A stretch of 50,858 nucleotides of DNA from Bacillota bacterium (GTDB lineage Bacteria; Bacillota; JADQBR01). Within the stretch, counting starts at the first letter, position 1; every line of letters starts with the position of its first letter. The notes beneath the pieces are model-generated. The model did not search any database and was not told the DNA's origin. It saw only the letters and a program-made list of their open reading frames with translations. A program made the translations under genes and the position numbers. The stretch lies in assembly GCA_016278515.1 (NCBI GenBank), contig JADQBR010000025.1, forward strand, positions 1-50,858. Reading direction: 5' to 3'. This document shows positions 7,772-15,760 of this stretch, piece after piece.

Positions 7772-10039
7772 TTATACTTTTTCTACACGTACTGCACATA
7801 TTTTAAATTCCGGCTCTTTCGAACCCGGGTCAACGGCATCAATAGTAACACTATTAACTAATCTATCTGCTTCAAACCAAGTAGCAAATAACATTCCCGG
7901 TTGAGGTATACCAGGTCTCTCTACTTGAACAGGTAATTCCACAGATCCTCTTCGAGATACCAAACGCACGATATCACCATTTTTTATACCCAACTGCGTA
8001 GCATCCTTTGAATGAACTTCCACATATGATGATGGCACAGCCCTATTTAGCGCTGGGCACTTTCCAGTCATAGTCCCAGTATGCCAATGTTCCAAAATAC
8101 GCCCCGTTGTCAGGCAGAACGGGTACTCCGCATCTGGCATTTCTTCTCCTTCTTTATATGGCCGGGCAAAGATCACGGCCCTGTTGTCCGGCTTGGCGTA
8201 GAAATCTATTTTACCTTTCTCTTTGATATACGGATCCTCTCCACCTATAAATCGACGAACCGTACCTTGTATCCCTTTATGGTCTTTAACCGGCCATTGA
8301 ATTCCATGCGCCTCTTTAAGCGACTGGTAAGTAGCCAGCTCCATATCCGTCCCTGTTGTACACTTTAGATATTCATTCCAGACATCTTCAGGCCCATCAT
8401 ACTGGAAAAGACTCCCATAGCCTAAACGATGCGCAAAGTCAATCAGCATATCCAGATCGGGGCGCGCTTCTCCTGGTGGGTCAATTGCCTTAGCTAAATG
8501 CTGGGTGCGCCTTTCAGTATTACCGTAAACTCCTTCCTTCTCACACCACAAAGCTGCCGGAAGTACCACATCAGCATACTTCGAAGTTAACGTAGGGTGG
8601 TATGTCTCTGCAACCACTAAAAAGGTTTTTTCCAACCCAGGATTATAATGCGTCGCATTAGGTAAGGATTGAGCCGGATTGGTACACATGACCCATAGTG
8701 CCTTCACATCGCCATCTACGCATTTCTGAAATAGTTGCATTGTATGATACCCTGGTTTAGGACTGATCCTATCAGCGCTAATACCCCAAATTTTAGCGAT
8801 CTCTTCACGGTGTTTAGCATTGGCTACTCCACGGTGCCCCGGCAGAAGATGGCACAATGCACCCACCTCCCTGACGCTACCACAGGCACTTGGCTGACCA
8901 GTTAGCGAGAAGGGCGTACTTCCAGGTCTACATATTTTTCCTGTTAATAAGTGTAGATTGTGTAACATATTGTTTGCCCAAACCCCTGCAACCCGTTGGT
9001 TAATACCCATAGTCCACATAGACATGGTGTTTTTACCAGGCTCCGCAAAAATCCGCGCCAATTCCCTAATTCTATCTACAGATAGATTGGTTTTCTTTTC
9101 AGCAAACTCTGGGGTAAAATCCTTAATAAACTCTTTAAATTGATCATAAGTTATTTTTGCTTGCCCGTTAGAAAAACTGGTATGCTTAGCAATAAAATCC
9201 TCATCAGTCAAACCCTCTTCAATAATAACGTAAGCCATGGCATTTAACAGTGCCAAATCCGTTCCAGGTTTAAAAGGTACTGAAATATCCGCAATTTTAT
9301 GGGAACGATGTCTCCGTGGATCCGCAATAATAATCTTCGTATGAGGATCTTGTCTTTTCTTATCCGTTAAACGGGCGAAAAGCACCGGATGGCATTCAGC
9401 CATATTAGACCCAATTATAAAGAAGACATCCGCGTGCTCAAAATCTTCATACGCCCCCATAGGCTCATCCGCACCAAAGGTGGTAGTATAACCCCCAACC
9501 GCACTTGCCATACAAAGCCGTGGATTCCCCTCCACATTATTGCTACCAATGGCGCCTTTGAAAAGTTTATTGGCTACGTATTCCTCCTCTGCCAACGCCT
9601 GACCCGATCCATAAAAACCAACTGAGGCCGGGCCGTACTCATCTATAGCGTTACTAAATTTTTCGGTAATAAGGTTCATTGCCTCTTCCCAGCTTGTTTC
9701 AACAAACTTACCATTTTTCTTCACAAGCGGTTGCGTTATACGATCATCTGCAGTTAATATCTGCGGTAGATAGTACCCCTTTGCACAAAGCAACCCTTTA
9801 TTAACTTCATTATCCGGGTCTCCTTTTACAGCAATTACCTTTCCATTGGTCACTCCTATAAGCACGCCACAACCTGTGCCGCAATAGCGGCAAACCGACT
9901 TGACCCATGAATCCGCATCTGACTTATTTAATTTTTGGGATTCGGTTTGAGTACCTGATTTATTCACTGAGCATCCTGCGGTTAACATAGCTGTAGATAC
10001 TGCACAGGCTTTAATAAAATTTCTTCTTGTAAAATTCAT
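7772..10039 (-). CDS. napA: NapA-type molybdopterin nitrate reductase, Tat lipoprotein
   Basis: A 755-residue molybdopterin oxidoreductase predicted to reduce nitrate to nitrite on the outer face of the membrane. The N-terminus carries a Tat motif (TRRNFIK, 4-10), and the same signal ends in a lipobox (LTAGC, C23), so the mature enzyme should be lipid-anchored. The 4Fe-4S ligands are C50, C53, C57 and C85. The molybdenum ligand is most likely C176 in 'NPRLCMASAV', the NapA context, followed by 'FIIGSNMAECHPVLF'. Formate dehydrogenase and cytoplasmic NasA are less likely given this motif and the napD and napB neighbours. The substrate is inferred from family and context. It lies in the middle of the nap operon, 30 bases after napB. 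Confidence 0.92.
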   Translation of the reverse strand: MNFTRRNFIKACAVSTAMLTAGCSVNKSGTQTESQKLNKSDADSWVKSVCRYCGTGCGVLIGVTNGKVIAVKGDPDNEVNKGLLCAKGYYLPQILTADDRITQPLVKKNGKFVETSWEEAMNLITEKFSNAIDEYGPASVGFYGSGQALAEEEYVANKLFKGAIGSNNVEGNPRLCMASAVGGYTTTFGADEPMGAYEDFEHADVFFIIGSNMAECHPVLFARLTDKKRQDPHTKIIIADPRRHRSHKIADISVPFKPGTDLALLNAMAYVIIEEGLTDEDFIAKHTSFSNGQAKITYDQFKEFIKDFTPEFAEKKTNLSVDRIRELARIFAEPGKNTMSMWTMGINQRVAGVWANNMLHNLHLLTGKICRPGSTPFSLTGQPSACGSVREVGALCHLLPGHRGVANAKHREEIAKIWGISADRISPKPGYHTMQLFQKCVDGDVKALWVMCTNPAQSLPNATHYNPGLEKTFLVVAETYHPTLTSKYADVVLPAALWCEKEGVYGNTERRTQHLAKAIDPPGEARPDLDMLIDFAHRLGYGSLFQYDGPEDVWNEYLKCTTGTDMELATYQSLKEAHGIQWPVKDHKGIQGTVRRFIGGEDPYIKEKGKIDFYAKPDNRAVIFARPYKEGEEMPDAEYPFCLTTGRILEHWHTGTMTGKCPALNRAVPSSYVEVHSKDATQLGIKNGDIVRLVSRRGSVELPVQVERPGIPQPGMLFATWFEADRLVNSVTIDAVDPGSKEPEFKICAVRVEKV

Positions 10040-10069
10040 TTCCTACCCTCCCAGTTATAATAGCTTATA

Positions 10070-10366
10070 TTATTCCGAAAGCACATGACACTGACGACAC
10101 GGAATATTTTCAGGGTGAGGTGTTTTGGGAGCTTCTCCAACTTCTCCCTGTCGATGACATACTAAACAATCATCTCCCCTATCAAGCTTATGTGGAATAG
10201 GTGGCGGAAAACCTGTTAATACTTCTTGTTGTAATCCTGTTTTTGAAATGTCAGCAATTTCTCCAGATTGAGGTTGACTGCTACACGCAGTGAGTGTCAG
10301 TACCCCTAACATTAATAAAAAAACGCTGCAAACAATAAAAAACAGTAGTCTCTTATGCTGCTCCAC
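10070..10366 (-). CDS. napB: NapB-like diheme cytochrome c lipoprotein
   Basis: A 98-residue product with two CxxCH motifs (CLVCH 67-71, CRQCH 90-94). The spacing and flanks match NapB: 'PPPIPHK' before the first heme and 'TPHPENIPCRQCHV' at the second, where the extra histidines would be distal ligands. NapB passes electrons to NapA. It has a signal peptide ending in a lipobox (LTAC, C28), so like NapA it should be anchored to the outer leaflet. I chose the GTG at 10366, nine bases after AAGGAGG. An ATG 40 codons upstream would add a sequence overlapping the preceding gene and lacking a ribosome site. It is short for NapB, keeping only the heme core. Confidence 0.85.
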   Translation of the reverse strand: MEQHKRLLFFIVCSVFLLMLGVLTLTACSSQPQSGEIADISKTGLQQEVLTGFPPPIPHKLDRGDDCLVCHRQGEVGEAPKTPHPENIPCRQCHVLSE

Positions 10367-10400
10367 GTATCGTACCTCCTTACTAATTATTTTCACTTCT

Positions 10401-10967
10401 TTAATCCAAAGGGTCAATGGCGATGGCCGGCGCAGGAGCAATACATGCCTTAGCACAACAACCGCATCCGGTGCATATCTTGCCATTAACTATGGGAAAA
10501 CCTAAATCTTGAAACTCAACTGCTGAAGGATATTGACTACAGGCGTCTGCACACACTCCACACATTTGGCTATTCCATGCCAAGCAAAGCTCTCTATTAA
10601 TCTTGGCCTTGCCAATTTTGACTTCGCTACCCTCTTCCGGCTCTTCAAGGGCCCCGGTGGGGCAGGCTCTAGTACATTGCAAGCAAAGCGTACATGATTG
10701 ATGTTCAGGTTTTAAATATGGAGTACCGATAGCCGGGCCACGGACAGCGCCAGTAATTCTAACTATATTCTCCGGACATGCATCCACACATGAGCCACAG
10801 CGCTTACAGGTACTTATAAAGGCCAGTTCCTCCAATGCACCAGGCGGCCTAACAACGGACCTTTTAATCTCCATTCTCGAAGCAGCCTCCGCTCCCAGAT
10901 ATTTTACTTCTTGTAACATCAATGATAAAAACTGCCTGCGACCTACATGGGTTTCCGCCAAAGCCAC
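10401..10967 (-). CDS. soluble NapG/MauM-family ferredoxin-type protein
   Basis: The 188-residue protein has four CxxCxxC-type 4Fe-4S motifs starting at C54, C92, about C128 and C165. The 'RPPGALEELAF..CKRCGSC' entry into the first cluster is the NapG/MauM pattern and closely parallels the C-terminal half of the NapH-NapG fusion. The N-terminus keeps a twin arginine (GRRQFLS, 9-15), but what follows is charged and amphipathic, without a hydrophobic signal core. Export by Tat therefore looks unlikely and the protein should be cytoplasmic, as NapF is. It could help load clusters into NapA before export or serve as a second electron carrier. It sits nine bases after napD and 34 bases before napB. 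Confidence 0.8.
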   Translation of the reverse strand: MALAETHVGRRQFLSLMLQEVKYLGAEAASRMEIKRSVVRPPGALEELAFISTCKRCGSCVDACPENIVRITGAVRGPAIGTPYLKPEHQSCTLCLQCTRACPTGALEEPEEGSEVKIGKAKINRELCLAWNSQMCGVCADACSQYPSAVEFQDLGFPIVNGKICTGCGCCAKACIAPAPAIAIDPLD

Positions 10968-10976
10968 TCACCTCTT

Positions 10977-11231
10977 TTAGTTAACGCTAAATTCATCCCC
11001 ACAATGAATATACGCTGGGTATGCACCCAAAACTCCTGGAGCCTCTTTTATATCTTGCTCTATTATCTTACCGGCTTCCTTTAAGGAATGTGTTTCTAAT
11101 ACTAATACAAGCTGTCCCTCTAATATGCTTTCGACCGAAATACCAGGCAGTTTACTAATAGTATTTTTTGCCAAGAGCTCTTGACCTTGTCTGCATTTAA
11201 CAATGAGGCTGGATATAACTATTATGATCAC
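10977..11231 (-). CDS. napD: NapD chaperone for the NapA Tat signal
   Basis: A protein of about 84 residues with the NapD fold pattern: 'VISSLIVKC' at the start, 'ISKLPGISVES' and 'LVLVLETHSLKEAGKIIEQDIKEAPGV' split over residues 39-70. NapD binds the twin-arginine signal of NapA and holds it until the cofactor is inserted. Start choice is uncertain. A longer frame to 11270 adds a hydrophobic tail not seen in NapD. GTG at 11231 gives the right length but has a weak upstream site, while the best Shine-Dalgarno match (GGAAGGTGATC) overlaps it and would suit an ATA codon two to three codons later. It lies 89 bases after the HAO-like gene. Confidence 0.8.
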   Translation of the reverse strand: MIIIVISSLIVKCRQGQELLAKNTISKLPGISVESILEGQLVLVLETHSLKEAGKIIEQDIKEAPGVLGAYPAYIHCGDEFSVN

Positions 11232-11320
11232 CTTCCACAAAATAATTTTTAGGGGAAAAGAGACAACCAAGACTCTCTCCCCCTTTTAGGTAGTTCAAGG
11301 AGGAACCACTTTAAAAAAAT

Positions 11321-12541
11321 TTAGTTTGCTAAAGTATCCAACTCGCTTCCTGTTTCCTTTTCATATTTGAACATTGGATATTCTATCGGATCTATATCAA
11401 GATTCTCCTTAATCCCGGCTTCCAAAATAAGCCGTTCGGCTTCCTCTTTGATGGCAAGATATTTTGCCCAGAGGTCCCCAGCACCATGCCAATGAGTATA
11501 ATCCGGCGAGAAGTGTTGTGCCCCTTTAATGGTGGTAGCATTAGCATATTTAAATAACTCAAACATTAGACTTTCTATATGACTAACATGACTATAACTG
11601 GTGCCCTTAGCATTAAGCATCGGCAGTCCATCTTCATTTAATAATGAACCAGGACTAGGTTCAAGCACACCTTTCTTATATAGGTCTTGTATGATTTGAC
11701 GTGCTGCTTCTACCATGCGGTTGGCTTCTTTCTTAATTTGATTTACATTTTCTCTAGCATCGGCAACATATTCTTCACTATGACACTGCAGACAATTATT
11801 CCACAGCTTCTCCCTACCCTCTTCCTCAAAGTCACCTTTTAATTGAATAATTAAATGTTTGTTGTCAGGGTCAGTGTGACATGTATTACATGTAGGCTCA
11901 CCTGTCGCCTGGGCAACTTGATAATGAACACTTGACTCATAAGCCTCGCGTTGAGGGTGGTCTGGACCCATGTGACAGTTTTCGCATCCATTAGTAAAGT
12001 TTCCAGTTACTACTTGCCCTGCATGTGCTTGTTTCTCCGGTTTAGGTAAATCTGTGACGTGAGCCTGATGACAACTGGTACATGTGTTTCCTACCTTGGT
12101 ATGACAGGCATCACAACCTTGGCTTTGCATAGCAGGCCAAGCATCGAGTAATTTAAAGCGAACATTTTTCTGTGAATAACCTACTGCTTCAACATGTCTT
12201 GTCTGCTTAAATCCTTCCAATTCCTTTTCATGACATTCACCACATGTTTCAGGATCAACCTTAGCAAAATTCTCATATGATAGATCCTCTTCTCCCAAAA
12301 GTTCTGTGCCGTGACAGTTTATGCAGGTTACCCCTTCTTGGCCATGGGCGCTTTCCTGCCATATCTGAAACTTCATTGGCATTTTATCTTTATAGAAGTC
12401 TTCAAAGGCTACGGCATCCGCTTTAGTAGTCCCGGCAGGTATCACAACATTAGCACTTGTAGACAAACTTACTAAGGTAATACCACCAATAACTAAAATT
12501 CCGATAACAATCCATAAAAATCTACTCCATTTTCCTTTCAC
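11321..12541 (-). CDS. heptaheme HAO-like multiheme cytochrome c
   Basis: A 406-residue exported cytochrome with an N-terminal membrane anchor (about 8-30) and seven CxxCH motifs at residues 73, 100, 143, 154, 186, 218 and 250. The central segment (CDACH, CTSCHQAH, CENCHMGPDHPQ) and the HWHG at 350-353 in a helical C-terminal domain are the signature of the hydroxylamine oxidoreductase family. D194-H195 match the catalytic Asp-His pair of HAO. HAO itself is octaheme; here no other cysteines exist, so one heme is missing. There is no CxxCK, so it is not NrfA. It overlaps its NrfH/NapC-like partner by four bases, the arrangement known for the reductive epsilon-HAO type. It probably reduces nitrite or hydroxylamine; this is inference. 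Confidence 0.8.
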   Translation of the reverse strand: MKGKWSRFLWIVIGILVIGGITLVSLSTSANVVIPAGTTKADAVAFEDFYKDKMPMKFQIWQESAHGQEGVTCINCHGTELLGEEDLSYENFAKVDPETCGECHEKELEGFKQTRHVEAVGYSQKNVRFKLLDAWPAMQSQGCDACHTKVGNTCTSCHQAHVTDLPKPEKQAHAGQVVTGNFTNGCENCHMGPDHPQREAYESSVHYQVAQATGEPTCNTCHTDPDNKHLIIQLKGDFEEEGREKLWNNCLQCHSEEYVADARENVNQIKKEANRMVEAARQIIQDLYKKGVLEPSPGSLLNEDGLPMLNAKGTSYSHVSHIESLMFELFKYANATTIKGAQHFSPDYTHWHGAGDLWAKYLAIKEEAERLILEAGIKENLDIDPIEYPMFKYEKETGSELDTLAN

Positions 12542-13080
12542 CTGATTTCTCCCTCCTTTTTAATTTCTCTTGGTGCGTGTCCCACCCACTGGTGGCAAGA
12601 AACACACGCTGCAGTTCCAACGGATGTAGAGTGCGCAATCTGCTGCGTCTCACTATTGGGAACCTGCCTCTTTAAATCATGACAAGCCAAGCAATTTTGA
12701 TCGTCAATTTTACTTCTTGCACGATCCGCCAGTTCGGGTGTCATTCTTCTAAATTCAAAATTAGTGGGCCTAACAACCGAATGGACGTACAGTTCCTTAA
12801 GCTTTCCTGCTTTTACAACCAATTTGTTACCCAAGTTCCGCGGAATATGACAATCTTTGCACTCAGCAACTATACCAGATTCATTGGCGCCGTGAATAGA
12901 ATTCTGCCAAGTACTAACAACCTTATTCATTTCATGGCAGGACTGGCAAAAATCAGTTTGAGAGGTATACTCACTGGCACCAGTCAGGAAAAACAGAGTC
13001 GCCAGAGCCAAACATACAGGCAACAACCACGCAATACGCATTTTAATAAAAGATTTGCTTTGACCCGTTTCTGTTTTCAA
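12538..13080 (-). CDS. NapC/NrfH-type tetraheme cytochrome c, quinol dehydrogenase
   Basis: A 180-residue protein with one N-terminal membrane anchor (about 15-35) and four CxxCH motifs (45-49, 74-78, 130-134, 159-163). The first is followed by the methionine typical of the NapC/NrfH family (CQSCHEM). Such proteins take electrons from menaquinol and pass them to an exported partner. The last four bases overlap the HAO-like gene, so the two are probably translationally coupled and form a complex like NrfHA or HaoC-epsilonHao. It is the first gene of the minus-strand nap operon; 254 bases separate it from the response regulator gene upstream. It may also feed NapAB. Confidence 0.88.
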   Translation of the reverse strand: MKTETGQSKSFIKMRIAWLLPVCLALATLFFLTGASEYTSQTDFCQSCHEMNKVVSTWQNSIHGANESGIVAECKDCHIPRNLGNKLVVKAGKLKELYVHSVVRPTNFEFRRMTPELADRARSKIDDQNCLACHDLKRQVPNSETQQIAHSTSVGTAACVSCHQWVGHAPREIKKEGEIR

Positions 13081-13201
13081 TACTTACCCTCCCCTCGTGA
13101 AAAGTGACAACAATACCAACTCCGAAACTACTCATTAATACCCCCTTTTGTGATAGTGATGTTTTTCTCAAGATGCTTAGTTTAGTATACTGAATAAAAT
13201 T

Positions 13202-13236
13202 AGAAGCCTTCTTAATATAAGATTAAGAAGGCTTTA
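13202..13236 (-). terminator. terminator of the two-component operon
   Basis: A 13-bp perfect stem (AAGCCTTCTTAAT / ATTAAGAAGGCTT, 13204-13216 and 13222-13234) with a five-base loop lies 100 bases after the response regulator stop. On the minus strand it is followed by CTAATTTTATT. It separates the regulator operon from the nap operon, which starts downstream at 13080. Confidence 0.8.
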
Positions 13237-13334
13237 TTATTTTCTTAAATATTTCTTAAATTGTATTGCCTGCTACTTAACACAGAAAGAGTCTCTCTTT
13301 AGCGTTTCTGGCTCCGGAGTAATCCCTTTTAAAA

Positions 13335-14018
13335 TTAAACTTGAGAAGTACGGTAGCCTACCCCCCAGACTGTTTCTAAAATTTTGGGTTTAGCCGCATC
13401 CAGCTCTATTTTCTGCCTTAGCTTACGAATATAAACGGGGATGTTATTGGCTTCATCAATATACGGATCACCCCACACATTTATTACCATCTGTTCCCTA
13501 GTAAATACTCTGCCAGGTTGAGAGCATAATAGATAAAGAATATCAAACTCCTTAGGCGTAAGGTTTATTTCGTTTCCCCTAACCCATGCCCTACGAGTTT
13601 CTTTGTTAATCTTTATCTGATCCAATATAATGGCTTCCTCTTTATTATCTCGATGGCCTCGAAATCGTCTGAGGACAGCCTTAACGCGCATTACCAACTC
13701 TTGAGGACTAAAAGGTTTGGTCAAGTAGTCATCGGCACCTAAGTTGAACCCTACGCTTTTATCAACTACATCTCCTTTAGCAGATAAGATAATAATCGGA
13801 ACATCAGATATCTCCCTAATTTCACGACATAGGGTGAACCCATCCACCTTAGGAAGCATTAAATCCAAAATAACTAAATCCGGTTCATTCTTTTGATATA
13901 ACTTCATTACATGGTCCCCTTCAGTCGTATAAAGCACTTCCATATCTTCCTTAACAAGGGCCTGTTCAATTACCTTAACTATACTGATTTCATCATCCAC
14001 CACTAGTATTTTAGGCAT
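13335..14018 (-). CDS. OmpR/PhoB-type response regulator
   Basis: The 227 residues form a receiver domain (1-120) with acidic pocket 'VVDDE', phosphorylation site Asp in 'DLVILDLMLPKVDG' (about D52) and Lys in 'YLTKPFS'. A winged-helix DNA-binding domain follows ('LTPKEFDILYLLCSQPGRVFTREQ' over 148-172, ending 'VWGVGYR'). Its start abuts the end of the sensor kinase gene, so the two are one operon. Its position directly before the nap-HAO operon suggests it controls that operon, which the sequence alone cannot prove. Confidence 0.95.
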   Translation of the reverse strand: MPKILVVDDEISIVKVIEQALVKEDMEVLYTTEGDHVMKLYQKNEPDLVILDLMLPKVDGFTLCREIREISDVPIIILSAKGDVVDKSVGFNLGADDYLTKPFSPQELVMRVKAVLRRFRGHRDNKEEAIILDQIKINKETRRAWVRGNEINLTPKEFDILYLLCSQPGRVFTREQMVINVWGDPYIDEANNIPVYIRKLRQKIELDAAKPKILETVWGVGYRTSQV

Positions 14019-15674
14019 TTAATCTCCCTCCCCCTTAGACCTCAGCGGCAATATTACTGTAAAAAGACTACCTTTCCCAGGTTCACTATCAACCGTTATT
14101 GACCCACCGTGCAAATCTATCCATTCCTTGGCTAGTGCCAAGCCTAGGCCGGTACCTTTAAAGCGCCGCGCATCAGAAGATTCGACCTGATAAAACATTT
14201 CAAATATGCGCTCTTGCTGTTCACTTCCCATGCCTATCCCACTGTCTTTAACCTTCACTACAACCTCTTTATTATGGTAGTTCTCAACGGTGACTTTCAC
14301 TTCTCCTCCCTCCGGAGTGAATTTAATAGCATTACCTACCAAATTGAGAAATGTTCGCTGTAGTTTTTCTTCGTCCCCCGTGATCATTGGTATATCTTTA
14401 TCTATGTTCCATATTACTTTAATTCCCTTTCTTTCAGCTAATGGCGCACAAGTAGCTTCAATAGTAGAGAAAACATCCAGCATATCAACCATAATCAGAC
14501 GTAGTTGTTCGTGACCTGCCTCTAGTTTAGCCATATCCAAGAGATTATTTATCAAACGCAGCAAGCCGCTGCCCTGTTCCAGAATGTCCTTAAGGTTATT
14601 ACGGGCTTGTTGGGGTAAATTTTCATTCACTATTGTAATTTCTGCAAATGCTAAAATCGCTGTTAAGGGTGTTCTCAATTCATGAGTCATAGTCGCTAAA
14701 AATTGTGACTTCATCTTGTTCGAACGTTCCAGTTCTGCATTAATTAGTTCAAGCCTATCATGGTGATCCTCAAGTTGTTTGTTTGCTGCCGCAAGCTCTT
14801 TGGTACGCATGGCAACCCGTTGTTCCAAATTTTTATATAGTTCATTAAGCTGCCCCGCCATATTCTGAAATTCTTTAGTTAGATCTTTGATTTCCCCTTG
14901 AGCATTAATCTGCTCGGTATTTACCTCTAAATTTCCCTGCCCAAATCGTTTTGTTTGGTCACGCAACTGTGTTAAGGGATTAGTAACCATCCTTGCCATA
15001 ATGAAATATATGGCACCAAGGGTAAGCCCGATTAGAAGAAGCATGAAGCCTAAATCTCTGTAGATATTATTTTGTAAATTAGCTAAAAATCTGTTCATAG
15101 GCAGCACAACACTTATTGCGCCGCCAAAATCTCCTAGTTTATATCCTTCCTTCTGATACCCTGATATGTCAATTTTTCCTTTTGGTTCACCATGACAATC
15201 AATGCACTCTGTTTTAATTTCCAATGGGTACAAATAACGAAATACTCTTTGTCCATTAAGTGTTGTCTCTTGCCAATATTCGGTCAGATCTTTCTCTGTG
15301 GCAAATTTATTTAAGACTTCTTTTTCAAATTCATCAGGGGCGTTTTTGACATCTCTAAAATCGATACGCGTCTGCTTTATTTTATATGATGATTTCTCAT
15401 TAAATATTTCTGCTACTCCACCGCCTACTGCTGCAGGGTTTAAATGTTTAAACTCAAAATGCCCGTCAGTATCGTAATTGATTCTGTTTTGATTTTCAGC
15501 AATAAAATGACGCATTGAAAGAAATTGAGAGGTGATTAGTTGAGCCTTTTCCAACAGTTCCTCTCTTATCTGCTTATTTTGTTCCCGAACATCCCAGCTA
15601 AAACTGACAGCCATAATAATTACAATAATTAGGGTGAGATAACCCATCAGTTTAAAACTAAGCCTGTTGCCCAT
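14019..15674 (-). CDS. sensor histidine kinase with c-type heme (DUF3365-like) sensor domain
   Basis: The 551 residues are, in order: a membrane segment (about 10-27), an extracytoplasmic domain (28-205), a second membrane segment (208-230), HAMP, a coiled coil (280-318), HisKA with the phospho-acceptor in 'ATMTHELRTPL' (H331), and a HATPase domain ('NLVGNAIKF', 'DSGIGMG', 'GTGLGLALAKEW'). The outer domain contains CIDCH at 157-161, a covalent heme motif, in the setting of the DUF3365/Tll0287-like sensor family. A heme there could sense redox state, oxygen or nitrogen oxides. It is followed without a gap by the response regulator. Regulation of the adjacent nap-HAO operon is inferred from position and from the heme. 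Confidence 0.9.
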   Translation of the reverse strand: MGNRLSFKLMGYLTLIIVIIMAVSFSWDVREQNKQIREELLEKAQLITSQFLSMRHFIAENQNRINYDTDGHFEFKHLNPAAVGGGVAEIFNEKSSYKIKQTRIDFRDVKNAPDEFEKEVLNKFATEKDLTEYWQETTLNGQRVFRYLYPLEIKTECIDCHGEPKGKIDISGYQKEGYKLGDFGGAISVVLPMNRFLANLQNNIYRDLGFMLLLIGLTLGAIYFIMARMVTNPLTQLRDQTKRFGQGNLEVNTEQINAQGEIKDLTKEFQNMAGQLNELYKNLEQRVAMRTKELAAANKQLEDHHDRLELINAELERSNKMKSQFLATMTHELRTPLTAILAFAEITIVNENLPQQARNNLKDILEQGSGLLRLINNLLDMAKLEAGHEQLRLIMVDMLDVFSTIEATCAPLAERKGIKVIWNIDKDIPMITGDEEKLQRTFLNLVGNAIKFTPEGGEVKVTVENYHNKEVVVKVKDSGIGMGSEQQERIFEMFYQVESSDARRFKGTGLGLALAKEWIDLHGGSITVDSEPGKGSLFTVILPLRSKGEGD

Positions 15675-15760
15675 ACTTTAACCCCCAAACTACCTAAGGT
15701 GATTTAATTCACAACATGGAAAATGCTTGAGCCGGTTTAGCTAGCCTCTAATTTCAGCTA

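Noticed and set aside
7772-10039. Formate dehydrogenase or assimilatory nitrate reductase instead of NapA
   Set aside because: The Mo-ligand context NPRLCMASAV, the Tat/lipobox signal, and the adjoining napD and napB fit NapA better.
11321-12541. NrfA-type pentaheme nitrite reductase, suggested by an NrfH-like neighbour
   Set aside because: No CxxCK active-site motif, seven CxxCH motifs, and the GPDHPQ and HWHG signatures of the HAO family.
13141-13170. FNR- or CRP-like site before the nap operon (GTGATAGTGAT and nearby TGTCAC)
   Set aside because: The first is a direct, not inverted, repeat, and no pair of arms has the required spacing.
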